A stretch of DNA of 64,000 nt from Blattamonas nauphoetae (taxonomy: Eukaryota > Preaxostyla > Oxymonadida), in the NCBI GenBank assembly GCA_033064195.1, contig JARBJD010000057.1, forward strand, positions 124,001 through 188,000. The letters are read 5' to 3'. The position numbers and the translations under genes were made by a program. The notes under the pieces are model-generated. The model was given only the letters and a program-made list of their open reading frames with translations. It was not told where the DNA came from and searched no databases. Position 1 is the stretch's first letter; each line of letters opens with the position of its first letter. Positions 10,990-21,987 of the stretch are shown here, piece after piece.

Positions 10990-13900
10990 TCACGAAATCA
11001 GCCCATCGTTGCAGAGGATGGCTTCCTCCTCCAACTCGCAGAGGGTTGAGGCAACTGCTTCTAGCGATGGTCGGTCGTCAGCATTCACACACAGACAGCG
11101 AGTGATCAGATCCCTCATCGACACATTCGGTACTCCATCCATCGCTGGCACAATCCCAGCCTTCAGCTGACGGCACGCATTCACCGCATCCGTCTCCCCA
11201 AACGGGATCTGTCCAGTCTCTATTTCCCACAAGACGAGGCCGAGCCGAAAAACCGACACCTGCGATGTGTCAATTTGTTGTTGCATTTCTCCCTTCTCCA
11301 CAAACTGCTCAGGTGCACTCCATCGTTGGCCGTCTCTTTTCTCTCCATCAGCATCACAGTTCATTGTTTGGTCTGTCTTCGATTGTTCTCCATTCGGTGG
11401 ACGAATCCCATCCTCCATCAAAAGACATAGTTCTCCATCCTTGTTTATCTTTACCCAGTGCGATGATAGATGCAACAGAACATCAGCGAGAGGTGTCGTG
11501 TTCTTGATTCTCAGAAGTGCCGTCGCCAGTCTCCGTTCTTCCCTTCGCTTGTTCTCAAGTGGGCTCTTCTGAACATGCAGTCGATGATACAGCGAGTTCT
11601 GTCGAGACACATAATGCGATCCGAAGTTCACGCAATCCATCACTTCAATCACTTCAATGTGGACTTGTCCATTCGAAGCCGATGGCAATGGTTGTGGTTC
11701 AGGCTGAGTCTCTGTTGGCTGTTCTGGCCCTTGTTTCGTGAGTGTCTTGTCTTTCATCGCTTCAGCTGTCGATTCGATCACATGTCTTCCCATCGTTGGT
11801 TCGTCTCCAAACTCCATCTTCTCAATGAATTCTTCTTCCTGAAGCTCTTCCTTCTTCACTTCTTTCTTCACTGATTGGTTCTTCCGTCGACGACAGCACA
11901 CAATCACAATCAGAATCACAACCATCGCTGCGATGATCCCTGCCGCAACTGGAATCGCCCATTTCAGACTCTCCACTGCTAGCGCTTTTCGTTCTGCCAC
12001 AACACTCATCTTCAGTCTCACCCAATCGTCTCCAACAATCCCAGACCCAGACATCACTCGAAGTCGCCATTCTTGTTCCATTTCCAGTCGTTCCTTCAGA
12101 GGATCTTCGTTCAGTTTCAGTGTCAGCCGAGTTTCATTCCACTTCTCGAATGAAGTCGTGGACAGGTCAATTTCCACCTTCTTTCCTGTTTCTGCCTTCG
12201 TTTTCTCATTCCATTCATACACCTCCACCCACAGACCACAAGGAATCAGAAGCGATCCAACAAGTTCGGCTGTAAATGTCTTCGTTTTCGAGTTCCTCGA
12301 GATCGTGCTTTCCGATCGATTCAGCGATGGGATGAAGTGAGGAGAGCGGACATCCACAATCAGCGACGAGAATTGGCATTCTTCCCCAACACTGATCCAC
12401 GCTGAAGGTAAATCCTTCGATCCATCTCCTCCACTCAGACTCTCAATGTTCAGCACACCATTCGAGCAGTGGATGTTTCGACGAACTGAAGGGAATGATG
12501 AGTTCGTCACAAAGTTGTCGTGGAACGTGCTTGCTTCCACTTTCATCGATCCTCCATCCATCCAAATCCCTCCTGATCCAACATGAGACACTTTCACATT
12601 CTCAAAAATCGAGGTTGTGTTCACAACTCGGATCAGCGAGTCTGTCCATTCACAAACATCTTTCCCCTCTTCATCATCATCCCCTTCGTTCCTTTCAGAA
12701 ACCTCAGATGACATGTTGGGTGGCGATCCGTCGAATGAGAACGATTTCAGAACAAGTCGATCCGTGTCAGACACTTTCAGGAATGATGACAATCTCGTCT
12801 CCGAAACCAGCACGTCAGTGAACGAGCAAAGATTAGAAGAGGAGAGATCGAACACGATTGATGAGAATGTCACATCGGAGAGCGTCAGGTTTGTCACAGA
12901 CACTTCTCCTCCAGTCAGTCGGATCAGACTGAATGAGATCACATTGCTCGATTTGAACGTCGACGAGTCAATCGACACTTCCCCATTCTCGTTCAAAATC
13001 AGCGTGTCAGATGAGGAGAGTGTGGTGTCAGAGACATCAACAGTGACGAACGAGAGAAGGAGAGTGTCGGGATCATCGAACACGTTGTTCACAATCTGAC
13101 TTGGTCCAATCATCTTCAAAATCCCTTTCTTTTTGTGCCCAACAATCCACAGCAGGTCTCCATCCATCGTCATCAACGATTTCATCTCACTCAATCCAAA
13201 GATCTCCACTTTCCGAACTCCTGTCATCAAAACCGATTTATCAACTGTCAGACAAGGAAGCTCCCAACTCCCACACAATCGATGGTCTTCGTTCACCTCT
13301 CCCACACTCACCACAATCTCCCCAGACACTCGAGGATAGAACTCGTACAGAAGAGAATAAGGCTCAGACTGTTCAGTCGACGAAGACGAGATCGAGTCAG
13401 GGTCGTATGAGGAATCAAGGAGAACACTCGCACGAGCAGAGAATCGATCCAGTGTTCCTTCCCAGTTCTCCACTTTCAACGTCTTCTCATTCGCACCATG
13501 AAGAAGAATCCACGTTTGAGTGTTCCCAGATCTGCACAATTCGAACGAAGAGTCGACAACTTTCACTTCATCGTCTGATTGGGCATCCAACACACATCCC
13601 AACCCAGCCACGCGATTGATTGATGTGAAATTGCTCTTTGAGATTGAGACGCTTCCTTTGGAGAGGATCAGTGGAAGCGAGTCAAGAGTAATGCTGTTGG
13701 CGATGACTTCAGACAGAATGAGCTCGCTTTGCGAGATTGAAATGAGAGAGAACGAGATGGTTGTCGATCCAGAACCCACAAAAGAACATGAACTGAACGA
13801 GAGCGAACCGCATGTGGAGACGAAGAGAGGTGTTGTTCGGTCAAGTGGATCAACGGCAATCACGAGAGAAGCGAAAGACAGCGACGAGTTGATGGAATCG

Positions 13901-16900
13901 TTGGGAGAGTTCTCGAATGACCCATCCTGACCGAAACAGAGAATCGATTCAATCGAAGCCCCAACAACAGCATTCTCACCCTTCATCTCAATCGTCGACG
14001 TCACTTCAATCTTCTCCACAATTTTGATTCTGTTCAAATCTGCTTCTTCCATCCGAGCCACGCCAAGTTCAAATGACGAACAGAACAGGAAGAAATGACC
14101 ACATTTCTCAAACTGAAATCCCTTCCAGTCCACTTCCACTTCTCCCGAGATCGACACCAAGTAAGGAAGCAGTGACGTGTTCATTCCTGTCGTCTTGTCG
14201 TCTCCCCAAACTGACTCTCCTTTCTCCCGACTGAAGCTGCCCTCCCATCGATCCAGTGTGACTGTTCTGTCCAGATGGTGCCCAACAACCAACACATCAA
14301 TCGAAAGCGCCGATTCCGAGTTCGGTGATACTGACGAGAAGACAAGACTGGTCAGCGAATAATCGAAAGTGTCCACGTGAACCTCGCTTGAGTTGTCAAG
14401 TGAGACGAAGATCGAATGAGCTTTGCCTGAACATGAGCACGACGAGAATGTGTTGTTGTCCAGATGGAGAGAACCTGATTCACTCAGAACAGCTGAGATC
14501 ACACTTGCCTTTGGATGCGATGAGGTGATCGAGGTGAAGAACGATTTGGAGATGGACAAACTGGCGTCCGAGTGGACTTCGATCAGAACGGTTGGGATTG
14601 GTGTGGATGATTCTTGACTGAACGAACTGTTCGTCACACTCAACGAGCCTGATTGGCAATCCATCAGCGAGGTGTGTTTGAACGTCGATGGGACAGTGAC
14701 AAAAAGAGCTTCGAAGGAAACATCGGCAGTTGTTGTGAAGAGACCACACTCTGTCGGGGAGAGTGACTGTTCGGTGATTCGCAGCTCGTTGTTCCCTCCA
14801 ACCAATGACATCTTTGCTGTCAATGTCAGCTCATCTGAGTGAGTGAGCGATGATGTGATAGAGATGATCGGATCAGAGATCTCGCTGATTTTGGAGTGGA
14901 GAGTGGAGAGAGAGGCACAAGGATACTCTTCGAAGCCACACACAGACACATCACACCATTCGGAATCGATGAACACGTGTTGTGGGAGCTGGAGGAAGAA
15001 GAGAGCGAGTGGAATCGGAATTTGATGGTCTCCTTCTTTTCCCATCAAATTCTTCGAAGTACGTGAGGTCTGATCCCACGTGAAGAGGAAAGAGGCTTCG
15101 ATCACTTCTTTTGACAGAGAAGGATGAGATATCAAGATGTGGTTGGCAACGGCAAATGGTGATGAACAAGATGTGAACGGATTTCCAGAATGTGTGATGG
15201 CAAACTCACTTCCAACTGCCATTGTCACATCAAGCACTCCAGATCGAGCTGATCCCTTCGTGTTGCAGTTTGAGAATGTTGTGTCGGTGATGGTCACAGA
15301 TTGTTGAGCAGCGATGGTCGCTGTGAGGATCGATGCCGACGATTGTGAAGAGAATGAAGTGAAAGAGCAGGAGTTGATGGAGAGAGATCCTGCCAGACTC
15401 ACAGAGATCAATGACTTCGAAAACGAGGAGACAGAAGTGGAGAAAGAAAGAGTGGAGAGCGAGAGAGAGCCATCCACGACAGAGAATCCACCATTCTCAA
15501 GAATCGTCACAGCCTGAATGGGCGAATCTCCAACGAGAGAGATAGTGAGTGCATTCGGAGAGATCAATCCGTCAAGAGCTGTCGAATCCACAATTCGGAT
15601 CTCTTTCGATCCATCTTCTCCATTCGCTCGCAAGATCCCTTTTCTAATCGTCAAGCAACTCACTCCAAAGTGACCACAGTGTGCAATGTCTTTCCCGTTT
15701 TCGCCATCCACACAGATCTCTCTTCCAGCTGCAATCAGATACACAAGCAGCGACGATGACACTTCCGTCGATGTGTCATTCCCCCAAAACGCTTTTGGAT
15801 CTGTCAACGAGCCAACAGAAGGGAAACGAGAGGGTTTGATCTGGGTCGCGAACGAAGGCCCAGACACAAAGATCTGAACTCCACTCGGATCAGAATTCGA
15901 TGAAGCGAGAGAGAACGAGAGACCACTCAGGTCGAAGTCCCAGTCTGTCTGGTCAGTGGTGGAGGAGAGAGTGAGGGATATGAGAGGAGTTGCTGGTGCC
16001 GAATATGAAACGAGGGAGGTTGATTCAAAGGAGACGGAGTGAGACCCTGAAAGCTCAATTCGGACGAGACTGTCTGTGGATGAATTGATTCGTGTGAAGA
16101 CAGTCGATGTGAGAACGAGCGAGCCAGACACTTCGATGAGAGAGGAATCAATTGTTGTGTCAGACAACGACGAGCCGAATGAGCACGAGTTGATTGTGAG
16201 GGATCCACTTGCTGTTTTCAGAGCAGACACTGTTCGCTGACCAGTTTCCAAGGTGAAGTCGAGGTTGGACAGGATGAGGAAATGATCTGTCAAAACTGTG
16301 AGTGATCCAGTCTGTTCGATTGAAATCGTTTCTTTCTCTTTCTTCGACTTCAGTGTTTGAGTTTGATGCGAAGTGGACAGAGAAGACTTGATGACACCAG
16401 CACTGCTCACAATCATCTCTGTCCCTGTTTTCTTCACAAGCGTCAGTCCCTTCTCAAGTGTCCGGCAAGGAAGCTGAGGAAGACCACAATTCGGGTGATC
16501 CTCTCCTTCCTCACTCACTGAGAGTGTGGCCTCTGTTTCCGTGTGTGGATGCCAAAAGAACAGCAGACTCTCCGCATCTCCATCGCCAACCTTCCCAACA
16601 ATCTTCATTTTCTCGTCCAGCGAGAAGATTGTGTTTGGTAGGAGAGGCATCGACTGTTTCAGAAGGGTGAATGAAGTCGATTGGGAGAGTGTTGCGAGAT
16701 TCGTCGATTCCGCGAAGATGTGTGAGCCTGTTCCTTTTGATGTGATATCGTCGAAGATGGATGCTGTGCTTGTTGTGAATGCTGAGTCGAGAGAGAGATG
16801 GATGGTTGTTCCTTCCGAAGGATGTGTGAAATGGAGCTGTTTGAATGTCGAGTCCACAATGTCCAGTGTGCCTTCTCCACTCACTTTGACAAGTGTGGTG

Positions 16901-19900
16901 AGAGTGGAGGGCAGTTCAGTCACAGAATCTCCCCCAATTCGACACGATGAGAGAACGAGCTTGCCTGACGAGACGAGGAAGAGAGGAGAGGCTGAGCAAG
17001 TTGAATCAATCGAGAAGTGGAGGTTGGTCAAGCTCAATGTTGAAGATGGAGCACTCACAACGAATTGTGCGGCTGTTTTCAGATCGACAGCGATTGGAGA
17101 TGATGTTGCCGAATGAATGGCGAGGTTGGACGCGACTACGAATTGTGCTGTCACAGACGAAGAAATGTTGAGAGAGATTTCGGAGAGTGTGTGAGTTGTG
17201 GCGGAGAGGAAGGCAGATTCGAGAGACGAGCAAGCAAGTGAGGAAGAGCCACAGTTTGTGTGAGTCGAGGAGTGGGCAGATGCATCCACGAGCACTGGTC
17301 CTGTCGGATCAATCAGGAAAAGAAGAAGAGGAAGCGAGAACCATTCGTCGGATGATTGTCGGCCTCGATCTTCAACATAAAACGCATTTGGAGGCGTCGT
17401 GATCGAAAAACTGTCCTTCCACAATATTCGAGTGATCGATGCTTCAGGATTCGAAGTTCGCACAAACACATGTTCGCCTTTGATTCCAGACGAGCACGAA
17501 CACGACGAAAATGTTGTGCCCAGAACAGAGATCACTCCATCCGTGTCAATCTCCACAAGTGCTGAAGATGTTGTTTGGAGTGAAGTGAAGGAGACAGAGG
17601 AGAGAGTGATGGACGCCGAGGATGGAGTCGAAGGGGTGAGCAGTTGGATGATCGGATGGGAGAAGGAGCCCAGCAAAGAGGAGGATGTGTTGAATGTGCT
17701 CGACTCAATCACAACTGGTCGACCCTCTGACTTGATCAGAGGCTGCGTGTGTGGATTTCCCAAACTGCAAACAATTCCCACTTTCGACAATCCCAGCCTT
17801 CCTCCACTCTCCTCCAGAATGAACAACCCAACAGACACACTCGTCAAAATGTCCAACTCCGAAATCGTGAACAACGCCGAGTCATTGATTGTGAACAGGA
17901 ACGGAGAAGTGATGGTCTTGTTCACTTCCACAATCGTTCGAAGTGTTCCGCCTGCTTCAACCTTCGTTCCTGTCGTTCCCGACACCACAACATCCTGATC
18001 CGACACAACAACGTCCTTCTCAAAGTACGACATGTTCCACACAAACTTCATCGATTGCGGAAACAGATCCCCGTTCGGATATTTCGTCTTCAGAAATCGA
18101 ATCCCATACTCCAGCGTCGCACAGAACGACGATGTCCATTTGCAGTCAATCGAATCAACTCCACTCATTCCTGTCATCACCTCTTTCACTGATCCATTCA
18201 CTGAAATCGATGGTGTTGGAATCAGAAGACCAATCACTGATTTGTCTGTCTCGGGTCGTCCCTCAATCACAACATGATCATTCGCACTCAGCGATCCTCC
18301 TCCAAACTCACTCAGTTTCGACGTCTCAACGGAAGATAACAACAACGACCCAACAAACAGATCCTGACCCAATAGCGCCGAGTTCTGTTCAAATCGAGCA
18401 TGGTCCGTGTCTGAGCTGTTGAAGCGGATTGGCGTGGACGATGTCGATCTGCCTTTCACAAACAACGCTCCTCCCTTTCCTTCCGGACTCGACCTGTCGC
18501 CCTCTCCAACCGCACAGCAGTTCTCGAATGTCGTCGAAAAGGATGATGTCTTCGAGTGAGTGACGATGACATATTTTGAGCCATCCAACTCGACAAACAG
18601 CACTCCTCCATTCCTCGCAGTGCACTTCGCGAATGATGAATCTGAGCAGGTCACTGTCGTGTTCACAGCATGAAGAACTGCTCCATCTCCTTTCGTTTGG
18701 AGGTTGCTGAACGAACTTGTGGCAATACTTGCCGTGCATGATTCACAGTCGATGAACGAGCTCTCTCCAAAACTGATGAATGTTGCTGGTTGAACAGTCA
18801 TAGTGATGATCTGAAGTTCTCCACCTCGACATTGCACGAAGGGGTACAGTTGATGCGAAGATAGATAGAGTTTTGTGTAGGACATTAAAAGGAGATCGGC
18901 ATCTCCCTCCACCACAATCGGAACTTCGGCAAATGACTGAGTGACTGAGATTGTGTTGGTGGCCAAATGAACAGATGCTCCGCACCCAACACGAACGAGT
19001 GTCCGTTCGCATGTTGGGATGGTTAGCGGACATGAAAAAATCAGAATATTCTTTCGAACAATCTCGAAAGGATCGAGGATGAATGTGTAGTCTGATCTGA
19101 TGGAGACTTGTGTGGTGGACTCCATCAGAGCATCGATCTCGTTTTGAAAGCCTTTGAACCACGACTGGGGCACAGCTTGGTCGAATCGGATGGCGAGCGG
19201 ATGGTCGATTCCTCCAGGTGAGAAATACCGACTTGGGCAGTCGAAGCTCTGCTTTGAAGTTAAGTCTACGAGAGCATGAGGGAGAGCACTTGTTGAGCGA
19301 CAAGACGAGGCAGTGTTGATGTTGGCTGATGTGAAACGAGAATGTGAAATGTCGTTTCCATGATTGGGGAGAGTGGTGTTCGCAGTGTTGGAAGTGAAGA
19401 TGACAGAACTGAAAGAGACAGAACTGGTTGTTTCTGTTGCGACGAGATCCAAACATCCTGCTCGACCAGAAGATGAGCAGTGAGCGAAGTCACATTGTCC
19501 GAATCTCAGCACTTTCGAAGAACTCCAATCAAGACAACTTCCGCCGTTTCCTTCTTTTCGCTTGATCAGCATGAACCAGCATCGTTGAAACGAGACAGCG
19601 GCTGATCCAGAAATGGAGATCACGGCATCTCTCTCCATCTCAATCGAGTTGAACCAGCAGGCGAAGAGGATCGACGATCCCGATGAAACCGAGAGGAGAG
19701 ATACTTCATGCGATGAGATGCATTCGATCCGAACTGTCGAGAGACGTGTCTCTTTCGACGATTCCATTGTGATGAGCTGGCTGGTGGCATCTTTCGGTTT
19801 GAGGGAGAGTGAGACGAGAGTCAGATTCCCACTTCCAGACACTGCCAGTCCAGACGAGACGACTGTTGTGAATGTCGATGTATTGGTGAGGAAGCCATCT

Positions 19901-21987
19901 CCAAACACTTCCACGTTGGATGAGATCGATGTTGCTGGAACTTCGAAAGAACCGCTGCCAATATTGATGAGATTCGTCCCGGTTCCTGTTTGCGAGAGAG
20001 CTGTGCCGAGTGATCCGCATGGACTGTCACCTGAACAGTCTCCACTTGTTCCATCTTCCACAAAGAACTCGTTTGTTGGTGGTGTGACAACTGACGGAGA
20101 TGGTAAGAGAGTGTCTTCTGTGGTCATGTTCCCATTGGTTGTGGCGGAGGAATAATAACCGAGCTTCGGACTTGGCGTGGACGATGAACAGTCAACTGTT
20201 GTTGATGTGAATGCTGACAAACTTGATGCGAGAACACAGATATCATTCCCTCGATAGTGTGCCCGTGTGTCGGGATCGTTGGCATACGTCCCGACTGCCT
20301 CGTTCCCCTCAAAGTGGCAGTCAATCAGGAGGATAGACCTGAGAGAATCCAGTTTCAACGCTCCTCCCAAAGTGGCTTTGCTTCTGCGAAAGACACAGCG
20401 AGCTAAAATGTGGTGACATGCTAATGTGAAAATTGAGCCACCATTCCCTTCGGACTGACAGTCTTCAAAGAGGCTGTCGGTGAGGCGGGGGATGGCGTTG
20501 GGAAGGTAGAACACTCCACCGTTTGCAGTCGATGTCTGCCTGCGAAAGTGGCAGTTAGATGTGAAGAGGAATGTGACTGATTGTTGAAGATGGACAGTTC
20601 GAGCAGAGGAGATGCGAGGTGTGTCTGAGTCTGGGTCGGGAGGGGGAGGGGAGAAGGTGGACGAGACCAGGAAGATGTGGAGGAAGGAGGAGAGTACGAG
20701 CTGGTTTGACGCTGTTGAGACTGCCGACTCTCGCCAGAATGTGAAGGTGCACGAGTCAATAACACAATCCAGATTCAAATCGCGCTTGGCTGTGCAGTCG
20801 ATCAGCGTGTTGTGGGTCGACCCGATTTCCACTTTGAAAGTGCACAACGAGAATCTCATGTTTCCTTCGAGAGGGGACAGGCTTATCAAAGAGAACGATG
20901 TCGTCGTGTTGGTTGCTGTGAATGTGCACCTGGTGAACGAATAATGCGAAAAAGCGGAATCAATTTTGATTTGTTGAGTTGACGATGTGAAGATCCTGTC
21001 TTCTTCGATTTCTTTCGTCGATCCGCCATTCTCTGTGTTTGTGCATTCCACGATGGAACAGTTTGTGCAGCTGAATTCTTTGTGCTGACATATTTTTGGT
21101 GTTATGGTTCCATAAAGACTATTTTCGACATTCTCCATGGTTGAGTCGATGATTCTGATGCCTTGGAGTTTCGGTTTCATCGATGATGAAAACTGGCATG
21201 AGGTCATGTTTCTGAAGGAACATGCTGAGATTAGGGATTTGATTTGGAATGTCGATGGATTTTGTGACATGGACGGTGAGAGATGGAATGCAAGTCCAGA
21301 TGGATTTGATACAGCGAGTGAAGAGAGAGAAAGAGAATGAATCGAAACAGAGACAGAACTAGCGAATGGTGCATCTTCCAAAATGTTGGCAAAAGCTCCC
21401 ATCACTCCAAGTTCAGCGAAAAATAGACAACGCGACAGAATCAGCGTCGATGCGGAGTTGTCTGTCAATTCTGTCGATGAAACCACGAATGGCGAAGCTC
21501 CAGATGAAAGAAAGAACGAGACATTGTCAACAGAAACGTGAGATGAGGATAGGATTCCACAAGACACAGAATTCTGAATGTTGGCTGGACGGCCAAAATG
21601 ATCTTGTTCGTCTTTCAGCATTCGAAGGTCGAAAGCAAGAGTCGAAAGGGAAAGGGTGGTGTTTCTGAGAACGAAAATACTGGCTGGCCTTTGATTCTGA
21701 ACTGTTTGATGATTCCTATTCTCAGTTTGCTGTTGCTTGATTTCTGATGAGAGTGATGATGTCACCATAGTATTTTGCTGGCCAATGATAAACAGGATGC
21801 GGGATGAAATTGAGATCGGCGAGCATGAAAACGATTTGTTGTCAAGTTTGATTTCTCTCGAAGGTCTCTCAATATCGTTCGCCGAACGGAGAAATGTGTG
21901 CAATAGAGCATCAAGAGAAACGGGTGTGGTTGGATCTCCCGTGAATTCGGACCACATCATCGCGATCATCCAGAAAAGGAACCGCAT
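10990..21987 (-). CDS. giant membrane-anchored beta-helix protein with C-terminal pseudokinase
   Basis: A single open frame of 3665 codons with an ATG start, a short hydrophobic N-terminal leader (residues 1-15) compatible with a signal peptide, and a TGA stop. The ectodomain (about 20-3340) is Ser/Thr rich with short repeats of strand-turn character (FxxCxFxxxT, SSFxxCS), typical of right-handed beta-helix or polymorphic-membrane-protein folds. At least eight large modules begin with a CG....PC.(T/S)L motif, near residues 650, 1280, 1577, 1836, 2100, 2352, 2630 and 2905. A membrane-proximal domain (LLIPCGLWVEV) precedes one transmembrane helix at about 3341-3364, followed by CCRRRK. The ~300-residue tail carries a TKL-like kinase lobe (SAPEQF; GLVLWEIETGQIPF; DRPSLEAV), but the HRD and DFG motifs and the VAIK lysine are missing, so it is probably a pseudokinase. 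Ligand and partner are unknown. Confidence 0.9.
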   Translation of the reverse strand: MRFLFWMIAMMWSEFTGDPTTPVSLDALLHTFLRSANDIERPSREIKLDNKSFSCSPISISSRILFIIGQQNTMVTSSLSSEIKQQQTENRNHQTVQNQRPASIFVLRNTTLSLSTLAFDLRMLKDEQDHFGRPANIQNSVSCGILSSSHVSVDNVSFFLSSGASPFVVSSTELTDNSASTLILSRCLFFAELGVMGAFANILEDAPFASSVSVSIHSLSLSSLAVSNPSGLAFHLSPSMSQNPSTFQIKSLISACSFRNMTSCQFSSSMKPKLQGIRIIDSTMENVENSLYGTITPKICQHKEFSCTNCSIVECTNTENGGSTKEIEEDRIFTSSTQQIKIDSAFSHYSFTRCTFTATNTTTSFSLISLSPLEGNMRFSLCTFKVEIGSTHNTLIDCTAKRDLNLDCVIDSCTFTFWRESAVSTASNQLVLSSFLHIFLVSSTFSPPPPDPDSDTPRISSARTVHLQQSVTFLFTSNCHFRRQTSTANGGVFYLPNAIPRLTDSLFEDCQSEGNGGSIFTLACHHILARCVFRRSKATLGGALKLDSLRSILLIDCHFEGNEAVGTYANDPDTRAHYRGNDICVLASSLSAFTSTTVDCSSSTPSPKLGYYSSATTNGNMTTEDTLLPSPSVVTPPTNEFFVEDGTSGDCSGDSPCGSLGTALSQTGTGTNLINIGSGSFEVPATSISSNVEVFGDGFLTNTSTFTTVVSSGLAVSGSGNLTLVSLSLKPKDATSQLITMESSKETRLSTVRIECISSHEVSLLSVSSGSSILFACWFNSIEMERDAVISISGSAAVSFQRCWFMLIKRKEGNGGSCLDWSSSKVLRFGQCDFAHCSSSGRAGCLDLVATETTSSVSFSSVIFTSNTANTTLPNHGNDISHSRFTSANINTASSCRSTSALPHALVDLTSKQSFDCPSRYFSPGGIDHPLAIRFDQAVPQSWFKGFQNEIDALMESTTQVSIRSDYTFILDPFEIVRKNILIFSCPLTIPTCERTLVRVGCGASVHLATNTISVTQSFAEVPIVVEGDADLLLMSYTKLYLSSHQLYPFVQCRGGELQIITMTVQPATFISFGESSFIDCESCTASIATSSFSNLQTKGDGAVLHAVNTTVTCSDSSFAKCTARNGGVLFVELDGSKYVIVTHSKTSSFSTTFENCCAVGEGDRSSPEGKGGALFVKGRSTSSTPIRFNSSDTDHARFEQNSALLGQDLFVGSLLLSSVETSKLSEFGGGSLSANDHVVIEGRPETDKSVIGLLIPTPSISVNGSVKEVMTGMSGVDSIDCKWTSSFCATLEYGIRFLKTKYPNGDLFPQSMKFVWNMSYFEKDVVVSDQDVVVSGTTGTKVEAGGTLRTIVEVNKTITSPFLFTINDSALFTISELDILTSVSVGLFILEESGGRLGLSKVGIVCSLGNPHTQPLIKSEGRPVVIESSTFNTSSSLLGSFSHPIIQLLTPSTPSSASITLSSVSFTSLQTTSSALVEIDTDGVISVLGTTFSSCSCSSGIKGEHVFVRTSNPEASITRILWKDSFSITTPPNAFYVEDRGRQSSDEWFSLPLLLFLIDPTGPVLVDASAHSSTHTNCGSSSLACSSLESAFLSATTHTLSEISLNISSSVTAQFVVASNLAIHSATSSPIAVDLKTAAQFVVSAPSSTLSLTNLHFSIDSTCSASPLFLVSSGKLVLSSCRIGGDSVTELPSTLTTLVKVSGEGTLDIVDSTFKQLHFTHPSEGTTIHLSLDSAFTTSTASIFDDITSKGTGSHIFAESTNLATLSQSTSFTLLKQSMPLLPNTIFSLDEKMKIVGKVGDGDAESLLFFWHPHTETEATLSVSEEGEDHPNCGLPQLPCRTLEKGLTLVKKTGTEMIVSSAGVIKSSLSTSHQTQTLKSKKEKETISIEQTGSLTVLTDHFLILSNLDFTLETGQRTVSALKTASGSLTINSCSFGSSLSDTTIDSSLIEVSGSLVLTSTVFTRINSSTDSLVRIELSGSHSVSFESTSLVSYSAPATPLISLTLSSTTDQTDWDFDLSGLSFSLASSNSDPSGVQIFVSGPSFATQIKPSRFPSVGSLTDPKAFWGNDTSTEVSSSLLVYLIAAGREICVDGENGKDIAHCGHFGVSCLTIRKGILRANGEDGSKEIRIVDSTALDGLISPNALTISLVGDSPIQAVTILENGGFSVVDGSLSLSTLSFSTSVSSFSKSLISVSLAGSLSINSCSFTSFSSQSSASILTATIAAQQSVTITDTTFSNCNTKGSARSGVLDVTMAVGSEFAITHSGNPFTSCSSPFAVANHILISHPSLSKEVIEASFLFTWDQTSRTSKNLMGKEGDHQIPIPLALFFLQLPQHVFIDSEWCDVSVCGFEEYPCASLSTLHSKISEISDPIISITSSLTHSDELTLTAKMSLVGGNNELRITEQSLSPTECGLFTTTADVSFEALFVTVPSTFKHTSLMDCQSGSLSVTNSSFSQESSTPIPTVLIEVHSDASLSISKSFFTSITSSHPKASVISAVLSESGSLHLDNNTFSSCSCSGKAHSIFVSLDNSSEVHVDTFDYSLTSLVFSSVSPNSESALSIDVLVVGHHLDRTVTLDRWEGSFSREKGESVWGDDKTTGMNTSLLPYLVSISGEVEVDWKGFQFEKCGHFFLFCSSFELGVARMEEADLNRIKIVEKIEVTSTIEMKGENAVVGASIESILCFGQDGSFENSPNDSINSSLSFASLVIAVDPLDRTTPLFVSTCGSLSFSSCSFVGSGSTTISFSLISISQSELILSEVIANSITLDSLPLILSKGSVSISKSNFTSINRVAGLGCVLDAQSDDEVKVVDSSFELCRSGNTQTWILLHGANEKTLKVENWEGTLDRFSARASVLLDSSYDPDSISSSSTEQSEPYSLLYEFYPRVSGEIVVSVGEVNEDHRLCGSWELPCLTVDKSVLMTGVRKVEIFGLSEMKSLMTMDGDLLWIVGHKKKGILKMIGPSQIVNNVFDDPDTLLLSFVTVDVSDTTLSSSDTLILNENGEVSIDSSTFKSSNVISFSLIRLTGGEVSVTNLTLSDVTFSSIVFDLSSSNLCSFTDVLVSETRLSSFLKVSDTDRLVLKSFSFDGSPPNMSSEVSERNEGDDDEEGKDVCEWTDSLIRVVNTTSIFENVKVSHVGSGGIWMDGGSMKVEASTFHDNFVTNSSFPSVRRNIHCSNGVLNIESLSGGDGSKDLPSAWISVGEECQFSSLIVDVRSPHFIPSLNRSESTISRNSKTKTFTAELVGSLLIPCGLWVEVYEWNEKTKAETGKKVEIDLSTTSFEKWNETRLTLKLNEDPLKERLEMEQEWRLRVMSGSGIVGDDWVRLKMSVVAERKALAVESLKWAIPVAAGIIAAMVVILIVIVCCRRRKNQSVKKEVKKEELQEEEFIEKMEFGDEPTMGRHVIESTAEAMKDKTLTKQGPEQPTETQPEPQPLPSASNGQVHIEVIEVMDCVNFGSHYVSRQNSLYHRLHVQKSPLENKRREERRLATALLRIKNTTPLADVLLHLSSHWVKINKDGELCLLMEDGIRPPNGEQSKTDQTMNCDADGEKRDGQRWSAPEQFVEKGEMQQQIDTSQVSVFRLGLVLWEIETGQIPFGETDAVNACRQLKAGIVPAMDGVPNVSMRDLITRCLCVNADDRPSLEAVASTLCELEEEAILCNDGLIS

